Positions 26,162 to 34,477 of a stretch of DNA of 64,000 nt are shown here, in pieces (positions within the stretch are counted from its first letter, which is position 1; every line of letters begins with the position of its first letter). The notes under the pieces are model-generated. The model did no database searches, was not told where the DNA came from, and worked only from the letters and a program-made list of their open reading frames with translations. The stretch is from Pseudomonas viridiflava (lineage in GTDB: Bacteria; Pseudomonadota; Gammaproteobacteria; Pseudomonadales; Pseudomonadaceae). The position numbers were made by a program, and so were the translations under genes. The DNA is taken from the NCBI RefSeq assembly GCF_900590885.1, contig NZ_UUON01000045.1, positions 62,001 through 126,000 of the forward strand, in the 5' to 3' direction.

Positions 26162-27145
26162 ATGCAACTGGGGATTATCGGACTAGGCCGCATGGGCGGG
26201 AATATTGCACGGCGCCTGATGCTCAATGGGCATACCACCGTTGTTTACGACCGTAACGAAGCATTTGTCAAAGGCTTGAGCGAGGAGGGCGCCACCGGCG
26301 TTGCCGACTTGAAAGCCCTGGTCGCCGGGCTGCAAAAGCCCCGCGCCGTCTGGGTGATGCTGCCGGCAGGCGACCCCACGGAGAACACCATCAATGAACT
26401 GAGCGAGCTGCTGGAAGACGGTGATGTGATCATCGACGGCGGCAACACCAACTATAAGGACGACGTGCGTCGCGGCAAGGCCCTGGCAGAGAAGGGCCTG
26501 CACTATGTCGACGTCGGCACGTCCGGCGGCGTCTGGGGCCTGGAGCGTGGTTACTGCATGATGATCGGTGGCGACACCGAAACGGTGCAGCGCCTGGACC
26601 CGATCTTCGCCAGCCTGGCCCCGGGCCTGGGCAACATCCCGCGCACCAAGGACCGCTCCGCCTCGGCTGACAAGCGTGCCGAGCAAGGTTACATCCACGC
26701 CGGTCCTGCGGGCTCCGGGCACTTCGTCAAGATGATCCATAACGGCATCGAATACGGGATGATGCAGGCGTTTGCCGAAGGCTTTGACATCCTCAAGACC
26801 AAGAACTCGGAAAACCTGCCGGAAGACCAGCGTTTCGACCTCAACGTGGCCGACATTGCCGAAGTCTGGCGCCGTGGCAGCGTGGTGTCGTCCTGGCTGC
26901 TGGACCTGACCGCCGACGCCCTGGCGACCGACCCGAAGCTCGACGGCTACTCCGGCTCCGTGGCCGACAGTGGCGAAGGCCGCTGGACCATCGAAGCCGC
27001 CATGGAACAAGCCGTGCCCGTGCCGGTGCTGTCCACCTCGTTGTTCGCGCGCTTCCGTTCGCGCCAGCAGAGCACTTATGGTGACAAGATGCTGTCTGCC
27101 ATGCGCTTTGGCTTCGGTGGCCACGTGGAGACTTCCAAAAAATGA
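26162..27145 (+). CDS. gnd: 6-phosphogluconate dehydrogenase, short NAD-type
   Basis: Oxidative decarboxylation of 6-phosphogluconate to ribulose 5-phosphate. The 327 residues put it in the short (YqeC/GntZ) class and not in the 470-residue NADP class. Motifs are GIIGLGRMGGNIARRL (1-18), VIIDGGNTNYKDD, the substrate loop GTSGGVWGLERGYCMMIGG, and the catalytic AGPAGSGHFVKMIHNGIEYG. The ATG follows TAGGAGCATCAGCAC. It overlaps zwf by 4 bp (ATGA). Confidence 0.93.
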   Translation: MQLGIIGLGRMGGNIARRLMLNGHTTVVYDRNEAFVKGLSEEGATGVADLKALVAGLQKPRAVWVMLPAGDPTENTINELSELLEDGDVIIDGGNTNYKDDVRRGKALAEKGLHYVDVGTSGGVWGLERGYCMMIGGDTETVQRLDPIFASLAPGLGNIPRTKDRSASADKRAEQGYIHAGPAGSGHFVKMIHNGIEYGMMQAFAEGFDILKTKNSENLPEDQRFDLNVADIAEVWRRGSVVSSWLLDLTADALATDPKLDGYSGSVADSGEGRWTIEAAMEQAVPVPVLSTSLFARFRSRQQSTYGDKMLSAMRFGFGGHVETSKK

Positions 27146-28665
27146 CCGCCAACGGCAAAAAAACCAAGGCCGAACCCGCTCCACCCACCACATTGTTTCT
27201 GTTTGGCGCCCATGGCGACCTGGTCAAGCGCCTGCTGATGCCGGCGCTGTACAACCTCAGTCGGGATGGATTGCTGGGCGACGGCTTGCGCATTGTTGGC
27301 GTTGATCACAACGCCATCAGCGACGCCGATTTCGCCAAGAAACTCGAAGACTTCATTCGCACCGAAGCGGCGAGCAAGGTCAAGGGCAATGCGGACAACG
27401 CGTTGGACCCGGCCTTGTGGGCGCAATTGGCCAAGGGCATCAGCTACGTCGAGGGTGATTTCCTCGACGACAGCACCTACGCCGACATCGGCAAAAAGAT
27501 CGCCGACAGCGGCACCGGCAATGCGGTGTTCTACCTGGCCACTGCACCGCGCTTCTTCAGTGACGTGGTGCAGCGCCTGGGCAGCGCCGGCCTGCTGACG
27601 GAAACCGACGACAGTTTCCGTCGTGTGGTGATCGAAAAGCCCTTCGGCTCCGACCTGGCCACCGCCGAAGCGCTGAACGCCAGCCTGCTCAAGGTGATGA
27701 GCGAGAAGCAGATCTATCGCATCGACCATTACCTGGGCAAGGAAACGGTGCAGAACATCCTGATCAGCCGTTTCTCCAACGTGCTGTTCGAAGCGTTCTG
27801 GAATAACCACTACATCGATCACGTGCAAATCACCGCCGCCGAAACCGTCGGTGTGGAAACCCGGGGTAACTTCTTCGAAAAAACCGGTACTCTGCGCGAT
27901 ATGGTGCCTAACCACCTGTTCCAGCTGCTAGCGATGGTGGCCATGGAGCCGCCAGCCGCTTTTGGGGCTGACGCGGTGCGTGGTGAGAAGGCCAAGGTGA
28001 TCGGCGCGGTACGCCCCTGGTCCCTGGAAGACGCGCGGGCCAACTCGGTGCGTGGCCAGTACACCGCCGGTGAAATTGGCGGCAAGCAACTGCCGGGTTA
28101 TCGGGACGAGGCCAACGTCGCGCCCGACAGCAGCACCGAAACCTTCGTCGCACTTAAAGTGATGATCGATAACTGGCGCTGGGTCGGTGTGCCGTTCTAC
28201 CTGCGTACGGGCAAACGCATGAGCGTTCGCGACACTGAAATCGTGATCTGCTTCAAGCCGGCGCCGTATGCGCAGTTCCGCGACACTGAAGTCGATGAAC
28301 TCAAGCCCACCTACCTGAAGATCCAGATCCAGCCGAACGAAGGCATGTGGTTCGACCTGCTGGCGAAAAAGCCCGGGCCGACCCTGGACATGGCCAACAT
28401 CCAGCTGGGTTTCGCCTACAAGGACTTCTTCGAGATGCAACCGTCGACCGGCTACGAAACGCTGATCTACGACTGCATGACCGGCGACCAGACCTTGTTC
28501 CAGCGTGCCGACAATATCGAGAACGGCTGGCGTGCCGTGCAGCCGTTCCTGGATGCGTGGAAGGAAGACGACGGGATCCAGGCCTACAAGGCGGGTGAAG
28601 ACGGCCCGGCGGCGGCGGATGCGCTGCTGGCCCGCGACGGCCGTACCTGGCATAGCCTCGGATGA
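27142..28665 (+). CDS. zwf: Glucose-6-phosphate 1-dehydrogenase
   Basis: Oxidises glucose 6-phosphate to 6-phosphoglucono-lactone, giving NAD(P)H. 507 residues. The cofactor motif FGAHGDLVKRLLMPALYNL lies near residues 15-33, the active-site RIDHYLGKE near 193, and VIEKPFGSDLATA near 165. It is placed with gnd and not with pgl-eda, so it is likely a second zwf supporting the oxidative pentose-phosphate route. The start overlaps gnd and the stop overlaps the HAD gene (ATGA both times). Confidence 0.95.
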   Translation: MTANGKKTKAEPAPPTTLFLFGAHGDLVKRLLMPALYNLSRDGLLGDGLRIVGVDHNAISDADFAKKLEDFIRTEAASKVKGNADNALDPALWAQLAKGISYVEGDFLDDSTYADIGKKIADSGTGNAVFYLATAPRFFSDVVQRLGSAGLLTETDDSFRRVVIEKPFGSDLATAEALNASLLKVMSEKQIYRIDHYLGKETVQNILISRFSNVLFEAFWNNHYIDHVQITAAETVGVETRGNFFEKTGTLRDMVPNHLFQLLAMVAMEPPAAFGADAVRGEKAKVIGAVRPWSLEDARANSVRGQYTAGEIGGKQLPGYRDEANVAPDSSTETFVALKVMIDNWRWVGVPFYLRTGKRMSVRDTEIVICFKPAPYAQFRDTEVDELKPTYLKIQIQPNEGMWFDLLAKKPGPTLDMANIQLGFAYKDFFEMQPSTGYETLIYDCMTGDQTLFQRADNIENGWRAVQPFLDAWKEDDGIQAYKAGEDGPAAADALLARDGRTWHSLG

Positions 28666-29486
28666 GTGATGCCGCGATTCATCCCATCCGTTTTATCCTC
28701 AGTGACGTGGACGGCACCTTGCTGCACCCGGATCACCGCCTCAGCCAGCGCACGGCCGACGCGGTCCGCGCCTTGCGCGACGCCGGAGTGTTTTTCAGCC
28801 TGGCCAGCGGGCGGCCGCCCAAGGCCATGCTGCAGCTGATCGAGACATTTGGTATCGATGTGCCGGTGGCCGGCTTCAATGGCGGCACGGTGATCAACCC
28901 GGATGGCAGCATTCTGGTTGCGCACCATCTGCCGGCAGAAGCGGCGCTGGTGACCCTGGCGCTGTTCTCGACCGAGCCGGACGTGGAAGTGTGGGTGTTT
29001 GCCGACGGCGACTGGCTGCGCCGCGACCCGCCAGGGCCGATGGTGCAGCGTGAGGCCGATGGCCTGGGCTACGGGCCAGTCGTGGTGGAGAGTTTTGAGC
29101 CGTACCTGGACCGGGTCGACAAGATCGTCGCTGCCAGTAACAACACGCACTTGCTGGTGGAGCTGGAAGCGCAGTTGCAGCCCAAGGTGCAGGGGCTGGC
29201 TCATGTGTCGCGTTCGCAACCGGTGTATCTGGATGTGACGGCCATGTTGGCCAACAAGGGCGAGGCGTTGAAGACCATCGCCGCGCACCTTGGCGTGCCC
29301 GTGGAGCAGACGGCGGCCATCGGCGATGGCGGCAATGACCCGGCGATGTTTCATGTCGCGGGTTTGTCGATTGCCATGGGCCAGGCCGAAGAAGCCGTGA
29401 AACGTCAGGCCACTGTGGTTACCGGCAGCAATGTCGACGACGGCGCGGCAGAAGCAATCGAACGCTTTATTCTCGCAGCACGATAA
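28662..29486 (+). CDS. Cof-type HAD-IIB hydrolase
   Basis: A 274-residue sugar-phosphate phosphatase of the Cof subfamily. Motif I is LSDVDGTLLHPDHRLS (about 11-26) with both aspartates, motif II FSLASGRPPKAM, and motif III/IV NKGEALKTIAAHLGV...AIGDGGNDPAMFHVAG. The cap domain lies between. Substrate unknown; its position after gnd-zwf suggests a sugar phosphate of central metabolism. It is the last gene of the three-gene operon. Confidence 0.88.
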   Translation: MSDAAIHPIRFILSDVDGTLLHPDHRLSQRTADAVRALRDAGVFFSLASGRPPKAMLQLIETFGIDVPVAGFNGGTVINPDGSILVAHHLPAEAALVTLALFSTEPDVEVWVFADGDWLRRDPPGPMVQREADGLGYGPVVVESFEPYLDRVDKIVAASNNTHLLVELEAQLQPKVQGLAHVSRSQPVYLDVTAMLANKGEALKTIAAHLGVPVEQTAAIGDGGNDPAMFHVAGLSIAMGQAEEAVKRQATVVTGSNVDDGAAEAIERFILAAR

Positions 29487-29543
29487 ACGCTGACGCTTAA
29501 CTTCCGAACACTGTTTACAGTGATCGGAAGTTTGCGCGTGGGT

Positions 29544-29804
29544 TTATTTCGGCATTACCCAGGATTGCAACTGGTGGCCATCTTTATCGAGTTCGGCGCG
29601 GGCTTGCAACAGCAAGTCTTCCAACTGCGCCGGGTCGGTATAGGCACTCGACGACAGTTGTTTGCTGCCGATGCGGGTATTGGTGCGGTCGATGACGCTC
29701 AGGCTGAGGGCGCCATTGCCATCGTGCCAGGCCACGCACTGAAAGGGCTGGAAAGCACGGTCTGCGATCAAAAGAGCTTCGTTGATGCGGAGCGGGGCGT
29801 TCAT
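29544..29804 (-). CDS. Conserved hypothetical protein, 86 aa
   Basis: Soluble protein starting NAPLRINEALLIADRAFQPF and ending LDKDGHQLQSWVMPK. It has a mixed alpha/beta pattern with CVAWHDGNGALSLSVIDRTN as the core; no domain is recognised and no signal peptide is present. The ATG at 29804 (GAGAGAAG upstream) is chosen over 29822. It stands alone between the HAD gene and the fap regulator. Confidence 0.6.
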   Translation of the reverse strand: MNAPLRINEALLIADRAFQPFQCVAWHDGNGALSLSVIDRTNTRIGSKQLSSSAYTDPAQLEDLLLQARAELDKDGHQLQSWVMPK

Positions 29805-29822
29805 GTGGGTCTTCTCTCTCAT

Positions 29823-30148
29823 TGCCCATTCAAGTGAGTGCCGGTGGTTGGGCTGACCATGCGGCGGGTTACTTGTACTGATGCACTATGACCGGGTACG
29901 GGTCACATGTTAGTGCGAAATATTTTAACTTTCCCTGATTAAAGTCATGTAAGCGGCTGTTTTGAAAGCTGAATGAAAGTTTCCACGGGGCGCAACTTTT
30001 TTGCCGAAAATGCGGAGAAGTGGCTTTTTGCCCGCACTTATAGCGAAACGGTACAAGCGCCGCGTCAAGACCTTGCTAGTGTTAGCGCCAGGCGTCACAA
30101 ACCGTTGTTTATTAATAAATTTAACAATTTTGACGCCAAGGAATAGTC
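29823..30148. other. Non-coding stretch before the fap regulator
   Basis: About 326 bp without a supportable gene. It is AT-rich towards the right end and holds the nested inverted repeats at 30091-30137. A weak GG-N10-GC match (TGGCTTTTTGCCCGCA, about 30018-30033) is too poor to call a sigma-54 promoter. Confidence 0.5.
30091..30137. promoter_or_regulatory. Nested inverted repeats in the regulator leader
   Basis: GGCGTCA (30091-30097) and TGACGCC (30131-30137) are perfect arms that enclose TTGTT...AACAA and the 12-bp perfect palindrome TTTATTAATAAA (30108-30119). The right arm ends at the AAGGA ribosome binding site of the regulator gene. This could be an operator set or an RNA fold that hides the ribosome site. 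Confidence 0.45.
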
Positions 30149-31474
30149 ATGATTGTTACACCCGTGCAGCGTCGTTTGCTTGTGGTCGATCCCTGTGACG
30201 ACTGCCATGGGCTATTGCCCGGCTTGCGCACCGCTGGGTGGGAGGTAGACAGCTGCGCCCTGGAGACCGTGGGTGAACGCACCTGCGACGTCGGCCTGCT
30301 GCGCTTGCAGCCGTTTCACCTTGAACGCCCCGAAGCGGTCAAGGAACTGATCGGTCGCAGCGGCACCGAGTGGATCGCGGTGCTTAGCCAGGACGTACTG
30401 CGCCTGCAGAACGTCGGTGATTTTGTCTGTGAATGGTTCTTCGATTTCCACACCTTGCCCTTCGACGTCGCCCGCGTGCAGGTCACCCTCGGCCGTGCAT
30501 TCGGTATGGCGCGCTTGCGCGGCAAGGGCTACACGCAAGTCGACGAGCCCGAGCACGAGCTGCTGGGGGACAGTCGACCGATCCGTGAGCTGCGTAAATT
30601 GTTATCCAAATTGGCGCCGACCGAATCCCCGGTATTGATTCGTGGCGACAGCGGCACCGGCAAAGAGCTGGTGGCCAAGACCCTGCATCGCCAATCCCAG
30701 CGGCATGCCAAGCCATTTGTGGCGATCAATTGCGGGGCGATCCCGGAGCACTTGATTCAATCCGAATTGTTCGGCCATGAGAAGGGCGCGTTCACCGGGG
30801 CACATCAGCGCAAGGTCGGGCGTATCGAGGCGGCCAATGGCGGCACGCTGTTCCTGGATGAAATCGGCGATTTGCCGATGGAACTGCAGGCCAACCTGCT
30901 GCGTTTTCTTCAGGAGAAACAGATCGAGCGGGTCGGCGGTAGCCAGCCGATTCCGGTGGATGTGCGCGTATTGGCGGCAACGCACGTCGACCTTGAGGCT
31001 GCGGTGCAGAAGGGCACATTCCGTGAGGATCTGTATTACCGGCTCAATGTCCTGCAAGTGGTGACCGCACCCTTGCGCGAGCGCCATGGTGACGTGGCGA
31101 TGCTGGCCAACCATTTTTCACGCTTCTACAGCCAGGAAACCGGCCGACGCCCGCGCAGCTTCAGCGAAGAGGCCCTGGGCGCCATGGGGCAACACCCGTG
31201 GCCGGGCAATGTGCGCGAGTTGGCCAACCGGGTGCGCCGAGGCCTGGTGCTTGCCGAAGGGCGTCAGATCGAGGCCGTTGATCTGGGATTGCAGGTCGAA
31301 CAGGCAATTTCGCAACCCATGGCTACACTGGAAGACTATAAGCACCGCGCCGAGCGCCAGGCGTTGTGCGATGTGCTCAACCGGCACAGCGATAACCTGA
31401 GTGTCGCGGCCCGCGTGCTGGGGGTTTCCCGGCCGACGTTCTACCGGTTGCTGCACAAACACCAGATCCGCTAG
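30149..31474 (+). CDS. Sigma-54 enhancer-binding regulator, VpsR-like (likely fap activator)
   Basis: A 441-residue transcription activator. Residues 1-125 are a receiver-like domain of the VpsR type without obvious phospho-acceptor residues. Residues about 135-370 are the AAA+ domain: Walker A GDSGTGKELVAKTLH, the sigma-54 contact loop GAFTGA (in HEKGAFTGAHQRK), Walker B GGTLFLDEIGDLP, and the PWPGNVRELANRV segment. The C-terminus is a Fis-type helix-turn-helix (LSVAARVLGVSRPTFYRLLHKH). It faces the fap operon, whose promoter shows a -24/-12 box, which makes it the best candidate regulator. It ends in a strong terminator. Confidence 0.9.
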   Translation: MIVTPVQRRLLVVDPCDDCHGLLPGLRTAGWEVDSCALETVGERTCDVGLLRLQPFHLERPEAVKELIGRSGTEWIAVLSQDVLRLQNVGDFVCEWFFDFHTLPFDVARVQVTLGRAFGMARLRGKGYTQVDEPEHELLGDSRPIRELRKLLSKLAPTESPVLIRGDSGTGKELVAKTLHRQSQRHAKPFVAINCGAIPEHLIQSELFGHEKGAFTGAHQRKVGRIEAANGGTLFLDEIGDLPMELQANLLRFLQEKQIERVGGSQPIPVDVRVLAATHVDLEAAVQKGTFREDLYYRLNVLQVVTAPLRERHGDVAMLANHFSRFYSQETGRRPRSFSEEALGAMGQHPWPGNVRELANRVRRGLVLAEGRQIEAVDLGLQVEQAISQPMATLEDYKHRAERQALCDVLNRHSDNLSVAARVLGVSRPTFYRLLHKHQIR

Positions 31475-31486
31475 GGCGGGTAAACC

Positions 31487-31528
31487 GAAAAGCCCCGCAA
31501 CGACCCTTATCGTTGCGGGGCTTTTCCT
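31487..31528. terminator. Bidirectional intrinsic terminator
   Basis: AAAAGCCCCGCAACGA / TCGTTGCGGGGCTTTT arms with a short loop, T-runs in both directions. It ends the regulator transcript from the left and the fapF transcript from the right. Confidence 0.9.
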
Positions 31529-31550
31529 TTTATGTTGCTAATGGGCGTGT

Positions 31551-31580
31551 TGTGGCGAAGGAGCTTGCTCCCTCGCCACA
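31551..31580. repeat. REP-like palindrome, second type
   Basis: TGTGGCGAAGGAGC and GCTCCCTCGCCACA around TT, a P. fluorescens intergenic repeat of a family different from the GGGGGC type in this window. It is located between the convergent ends of the regulator gene and fapF. Confidence 0.7.
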
Positions 31581-31594
31581 TGGTCACTGCTTAA

Positions 31595-32899
31595 TCAAAA
31601 GTAGTACGGGAATTTCAGGCTGAACGTAAAGTCCGGCGCGTCATCCGTCATACCGATCGCCAGGTTCGGCACGATGGTCAGGTTCTCGGATGCCGCAATC
31701 GTCATGCCCACGTTGAAATACCCGGCGTTGCCGTCGCTGGAGACCACCGATTGCCAGTCGCCGCCATCCGGCTTGAGCTTGCTCTTGCGCTGTATCAGGT
31801 CGGACACCGAGAACGACATACTCATTTTCTCGTTGAGGGCGAAGGCTACGCCGACGCCGACCTGGAAGCTGTCCCCGAGGCTGACCTTGCCGCCAACTTT
31901 CTGGTTGGCGTTGGAGCTGATGTCGTCGAATGAGTCTTCGAAGTTGTGGGTGTAAGACAACGAGCCGAACAGCACGGCAGGGTCGAAGGTCTTGACCAGG
32001 GAAATGCCCGGGGTGACCGACCAGACGCCGTTACCCGTGGGCAGGCTTTCCGGCACGAACAGGTTGTCGTTGTTCGGTGAGCCGATCAGCTTGATGCCGT
32101 AGGGTTCTTTGCCGGTAGGGGCCTTGACCCGTACCGATACCACGGCATCGGGCAGGGTGTCGGTTTCGTCGAGGAATTTGTACGCCACGCCGAAGTTGAC
32201 GTCGCCGATGGTCGGGTCGCGGGTCACCGAAGCTTCCGAAGTGGTGGTACCGCTGTTGTTGGCGCCGCCCGACTGGTAAGTGGACTCGCGGTACACCACC
32301 GGCACGTTTATATCGAACTGCCAGCGGTTATCCAGGTTGTAGCGGCCGGTGAGGTCCAGGGTCCAGTTATCGGCCTTGATCCGGTCGAGGTTGATATTGC
32401 CGAGGAAGATCGAATCCAGCGCGAGAAAACCGTTGAGGGTCAACTGGCGTGCGTCATAACGGGCATAGGTAATGCCGGTTTCAAAACTGAACTTGCCATC
32501 GCCGAAAAAGCCGCTGGCCTCGTTGTACAAGTTGCTGACGCTTTGCGCCGGGGCCGAATCATCCTTGAGGCTTTGCCCATAGGAGCTGCCGCCGCCGGCA
32601 CCGCCTGACGCTGCTGCGGCGCCCACACCCGGCGCGCCGGCCACGGTGGTGCCTTTGTTGAAGTCGGCAGGGGACTTGGCGAGGCGCTTGGGCGCCGGCG
32701 TTGCCGGTTGGTCTTCAACCTGGCGTACCCGTTGTTCCAATACCGCCAGTGCCTTTTGTTGCACTTCGTAGCGTTGCTTGAGCTCCAGGAGTTCGCGTTT
32801 GAGCGTTTCAATATCGGCGTCCGGCGCGGCATACAGCATGGTCGCAGGCAGGAGCGTACTTAAACAAACTACGGCACGTAACGATAAAGATCGATGCAT
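31595..32899 (-). CDS. fapF: FapF, outer-membrane amyloid secretion pore
   Basis: Exports Fap amyloid subunits across the outer membrane. 434 residues from the ATG at 32899. The signal peptide is HRSLSLRAVVCLSTLLPA... to about 25, then a coiled coil (ETLKRELLELKQRYEVQQKALAVLEQRVRQ, about 28-60), a flexible Gly/Ala linker (about 85-120), and a beta-barrel from about 150 to the terminal FSLKFPYYF. This matches the family's coiled-coil trimer plus 12-stranded barrel. Last gene of the fap operon. The ribosome binding site is weak; a TTG at 32953 is an unlikely alternative. Confidence 0.9.
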   Translation of the reverse strand: MHRSLSLRAVVCLSTLLPATMLYAAPDADIETLKRELLELKQRYEVQQKALAVLEQRVRQVEDQPATPAPKRLAKSPADFNKGTTVAGAPGVGAAAASGGAGGGSSYGQSLKDDSAPAQSVSNLYNEASGFFGDGKFSFETGITYARYDARQLTLNGFLALDSIFLGNINLDRIKADNWTLDLTGRYNLDNRWQFDINVPVVYRESTYQSGGANNSGTTTSEASVTRDPTIGDVNFGVAYKFLDETDTLPDAVVSVRVKAPTGKEPYGIKLIGSPNNDNLFVPESLPTGNGVWSVTPGISLVKTFDPAVLFGSLSYTHNFEDSFDDISSNANQKVGGKVSLGDSFQVGVGVAFALNEKMSMSFSVSDLIQRKSKLKPDGGDWQSVVSSDGNAGYFNVGMTIAASENLTIVPNLAIGMTDDAPDFTFSLKFPYYF

Positions 32900-32949
32900 G
32901 AAGTAAGCCGTCCCTTTTTTAATACGTAAGTGTCGTGGCTCAGCGTAGT

Positions 32950-33699
32950 TCAATAACCGATAGTGCGTAGGCCTTTGAGTTGGTCGAGGTTGAGGTTCTG
33001 CGTGATGTTGTTCAGGCCGTTATTGCCCATCACCACGTTGAGCTGCGTCAGGTTGTTGATGAGGTTGCTGTTGCCCTGGATAACCGTGCCTTGCAGCACA
33101 TTGCCGCCGCCGATTTGCTGCACGACATTGCCTTGGTTGTTATTGGCCAGAAGCGACATTTGCAGCCCGCCATTCTTGGCCGAGACGGTGACTTGGCCTG
33201 CGGCCGTGCTGCCGGTAATCGGCTGGCCGGCGACCAGCGCCTGCCCTGACTGCGCGTAGTTGGCCGGGGCCAGGCCGTTTTTGGTCACGTTGATGTCGAC
33301 TGCGTTGTTGGCCGTATTGCCGTCACCGGCGGCGCGCACGCTTTGGGTCACGCCTTGGCCGGTGCCCAGGCCGTTACCGCCTACGACGGTGCCGGTGCCG
33401 GTGGGTTGGTTGATGCTGCCGTTCCCGTCGTTACCGGTGATCGTTACGTAAAACTGCGGGGTGACGGTGGTTTTGTCGATCGTCATGTTGGCGCTGCCTG
33501 TGACGGAGGCGCCGGCGGAGTTGGTCCAGGTGCTGCTCATGACAATACCGAAACTGATGATTCGCCCAGGCATCACAAAGCGCCCGCGCAGATCGGCCAT
33601 TTCCGAATCCTTGAGTTCTACAGGCTTGAAGGCCGATGACGCGTAAGCGGGCATTGAGGCTGCCAGGCACATGACCGTCAGCCAACGGTAAGTGTTCAT
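32950..33699 (-). CDS. fapE: FapE, fap system exported protein
   Basis: A 249-residue exported protein with a signal peptide ending near ASMPAYA (residue 21). The mature part starts SSAFKPVELKDSEMADLRGRF, which is typical of FapE, and is rich in Asn/Gln/Gly with short repeats (QGNVVQQIGGGNVLQGTVIQ, NGLNNITQNLNLDQL). FapE is a minor component found with the fibres. Two adjacent ATGs exist; 33699 has AGGAG at better spacing than 33702. Confidence 0.87.
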   Translation of the reverse strand: MNTYRWLTVMCLAASMPAYASSAFKPVELKDSEMADLRGRFVMPGRIISFGIVMSSTWTNSAGASVTGSANMTIDKTTVTPQFYVTITGNDGNGSINQPTGTGTVVGGNGLGTGQGVTQSVRAAGDGNTANNAVDINVTKNGLAPANYAQSGQALVAGQPITGSTAAGQVTVSAKNGGLQMSLLANNNQGNVVQQIGGGNVLQGTVIQGNSNLINNLTQLNVVMGNNGLNNITQNLNLDQLKGLRTIGY

Positions 33700-33736
33700 C
33701 ATCTGCTCCTGGAGCGTCCTGCTCCTTATTGCGCTT

Positions 33737-34414
33737 CTAGAAGAAGTCGCTCTGGATGAAACCGAAGTCCATCAGTTCGCTGTCACGCACCGGGCTGAAC
33801 TCGTTCAGCTGGTTCTTGGCGGTCAACGGCGTGGGCGGGGAGAGCAGGGCGTTGGTCTTGTCGTAGCCTTCACCCAATACGGCAAACACAATGCCGTTCC
33901 AGCCCTTGATGAAATCGTCCTTTGTGTAGCGCTTGTGGCCCAGCACGGGGTCGCCGATATAGACCCAGTCCTTGTCGGCGCGCTGCAACACCACGAAGTG
34001 CTTGTAGCCGCGGATCTCCAACAGCACCACAACGGGTACTTTGACGGTGATCAGTACTTCCTGCGTAATCCGATAGCCCTTGGCCCGCATGCCGATGCTT
34101 TCCAGGTAGCGCTTCATATCGAGCATCGAGAAGCCCTGGGTGCGCACCAGATCCTGGTCGGCGTTGACCAGCATGCCTTTGATCACGTGTTCTTCATCCA
34201 CATCCATCCAGTACGCTTGGCGCAGGATGGTGGCCAGTGCGGCGGCGCCACAGCTGAAATCGGTTTTCTGTTCCACCAGGTTGGAGAACTTGCGCTCGCG
34301 GATGCTTTCGACCTTCTTGTAGATCAACCCACCATTGGGCATGACCACGGCCATTTGCCCTGCCCAGGTCGGGCCGGTGAGTGCTAGCAGAAGGAAGGCG
34401 GCAACGAGGCGCAT
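33737..34414 (-). CDS. fapD: FapD, C39-family peptidase
   Basis: A 225-residue periplasmic cysteine peptidase of the fap system. The signal peptide is about 1-19 (RLVAAFLLLALTGPTWA). The catalytic Cys lies in EQKTDFSCGAAALATILRQ (about 53), the His in GYKHFVVLQRADKDWVYIGDP (about 137) and the Asp 16 residues later, the C39 pattern. It is thought to process or gate secretion of the amyloid proteins. A hairpin terminator separates it from fapC upstream, so its expression probably depends on read-through. Confidence 0.9.
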   Translation of the reverse strand: MRLVAAFLLLALTGPTWAGQMAVVMPNGGLIYKKVESIRERKFSNLVEQKTDFSCGAAALATILRQAYWMDVDEEHVIKGMLVNADQDLVRTQGFSMLDMKRYLESIGMRAKGYRITQEVLITVKVPVVVLLEIRGYKHFVVLQRADKDWVYIGDPVLGHKRYTKDDFIKGWNGIVFAVLGEGYDKTNALLSPPTPLTAKNQLNEFSPVRDSELMDFGFIQSDFF

Positions 34415-34443
34415 GATCGTATGACCTGTTGGACACTGGAATG

Positions 34444-34471
34444 AAAAAAGGGCCTTGTTGCCAAGGCCCTG
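34444..34471 (-). terminator. Intrinsic terminator between fapC and fapD
   Basis: On the minus strand AGGGCCTTGG-CAA-CAAGGCCCT followed by TTTTTTC, starting 7 bp after the fapC stop codon. The genes on both sides have the same orientation, so it would act as an attenuator that lowers fapDEF relative to fapABC. Confidence 0.82.
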
Positions 34472-34477
34472 TCAGGA

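Noticed and set aside
30018..30033. Sigma-54 promoter of the regulator gene
   Set aside because: GG-N10-GC is present (TGGCTTTTTGCCCGCA), but most other consensus bases are missing.
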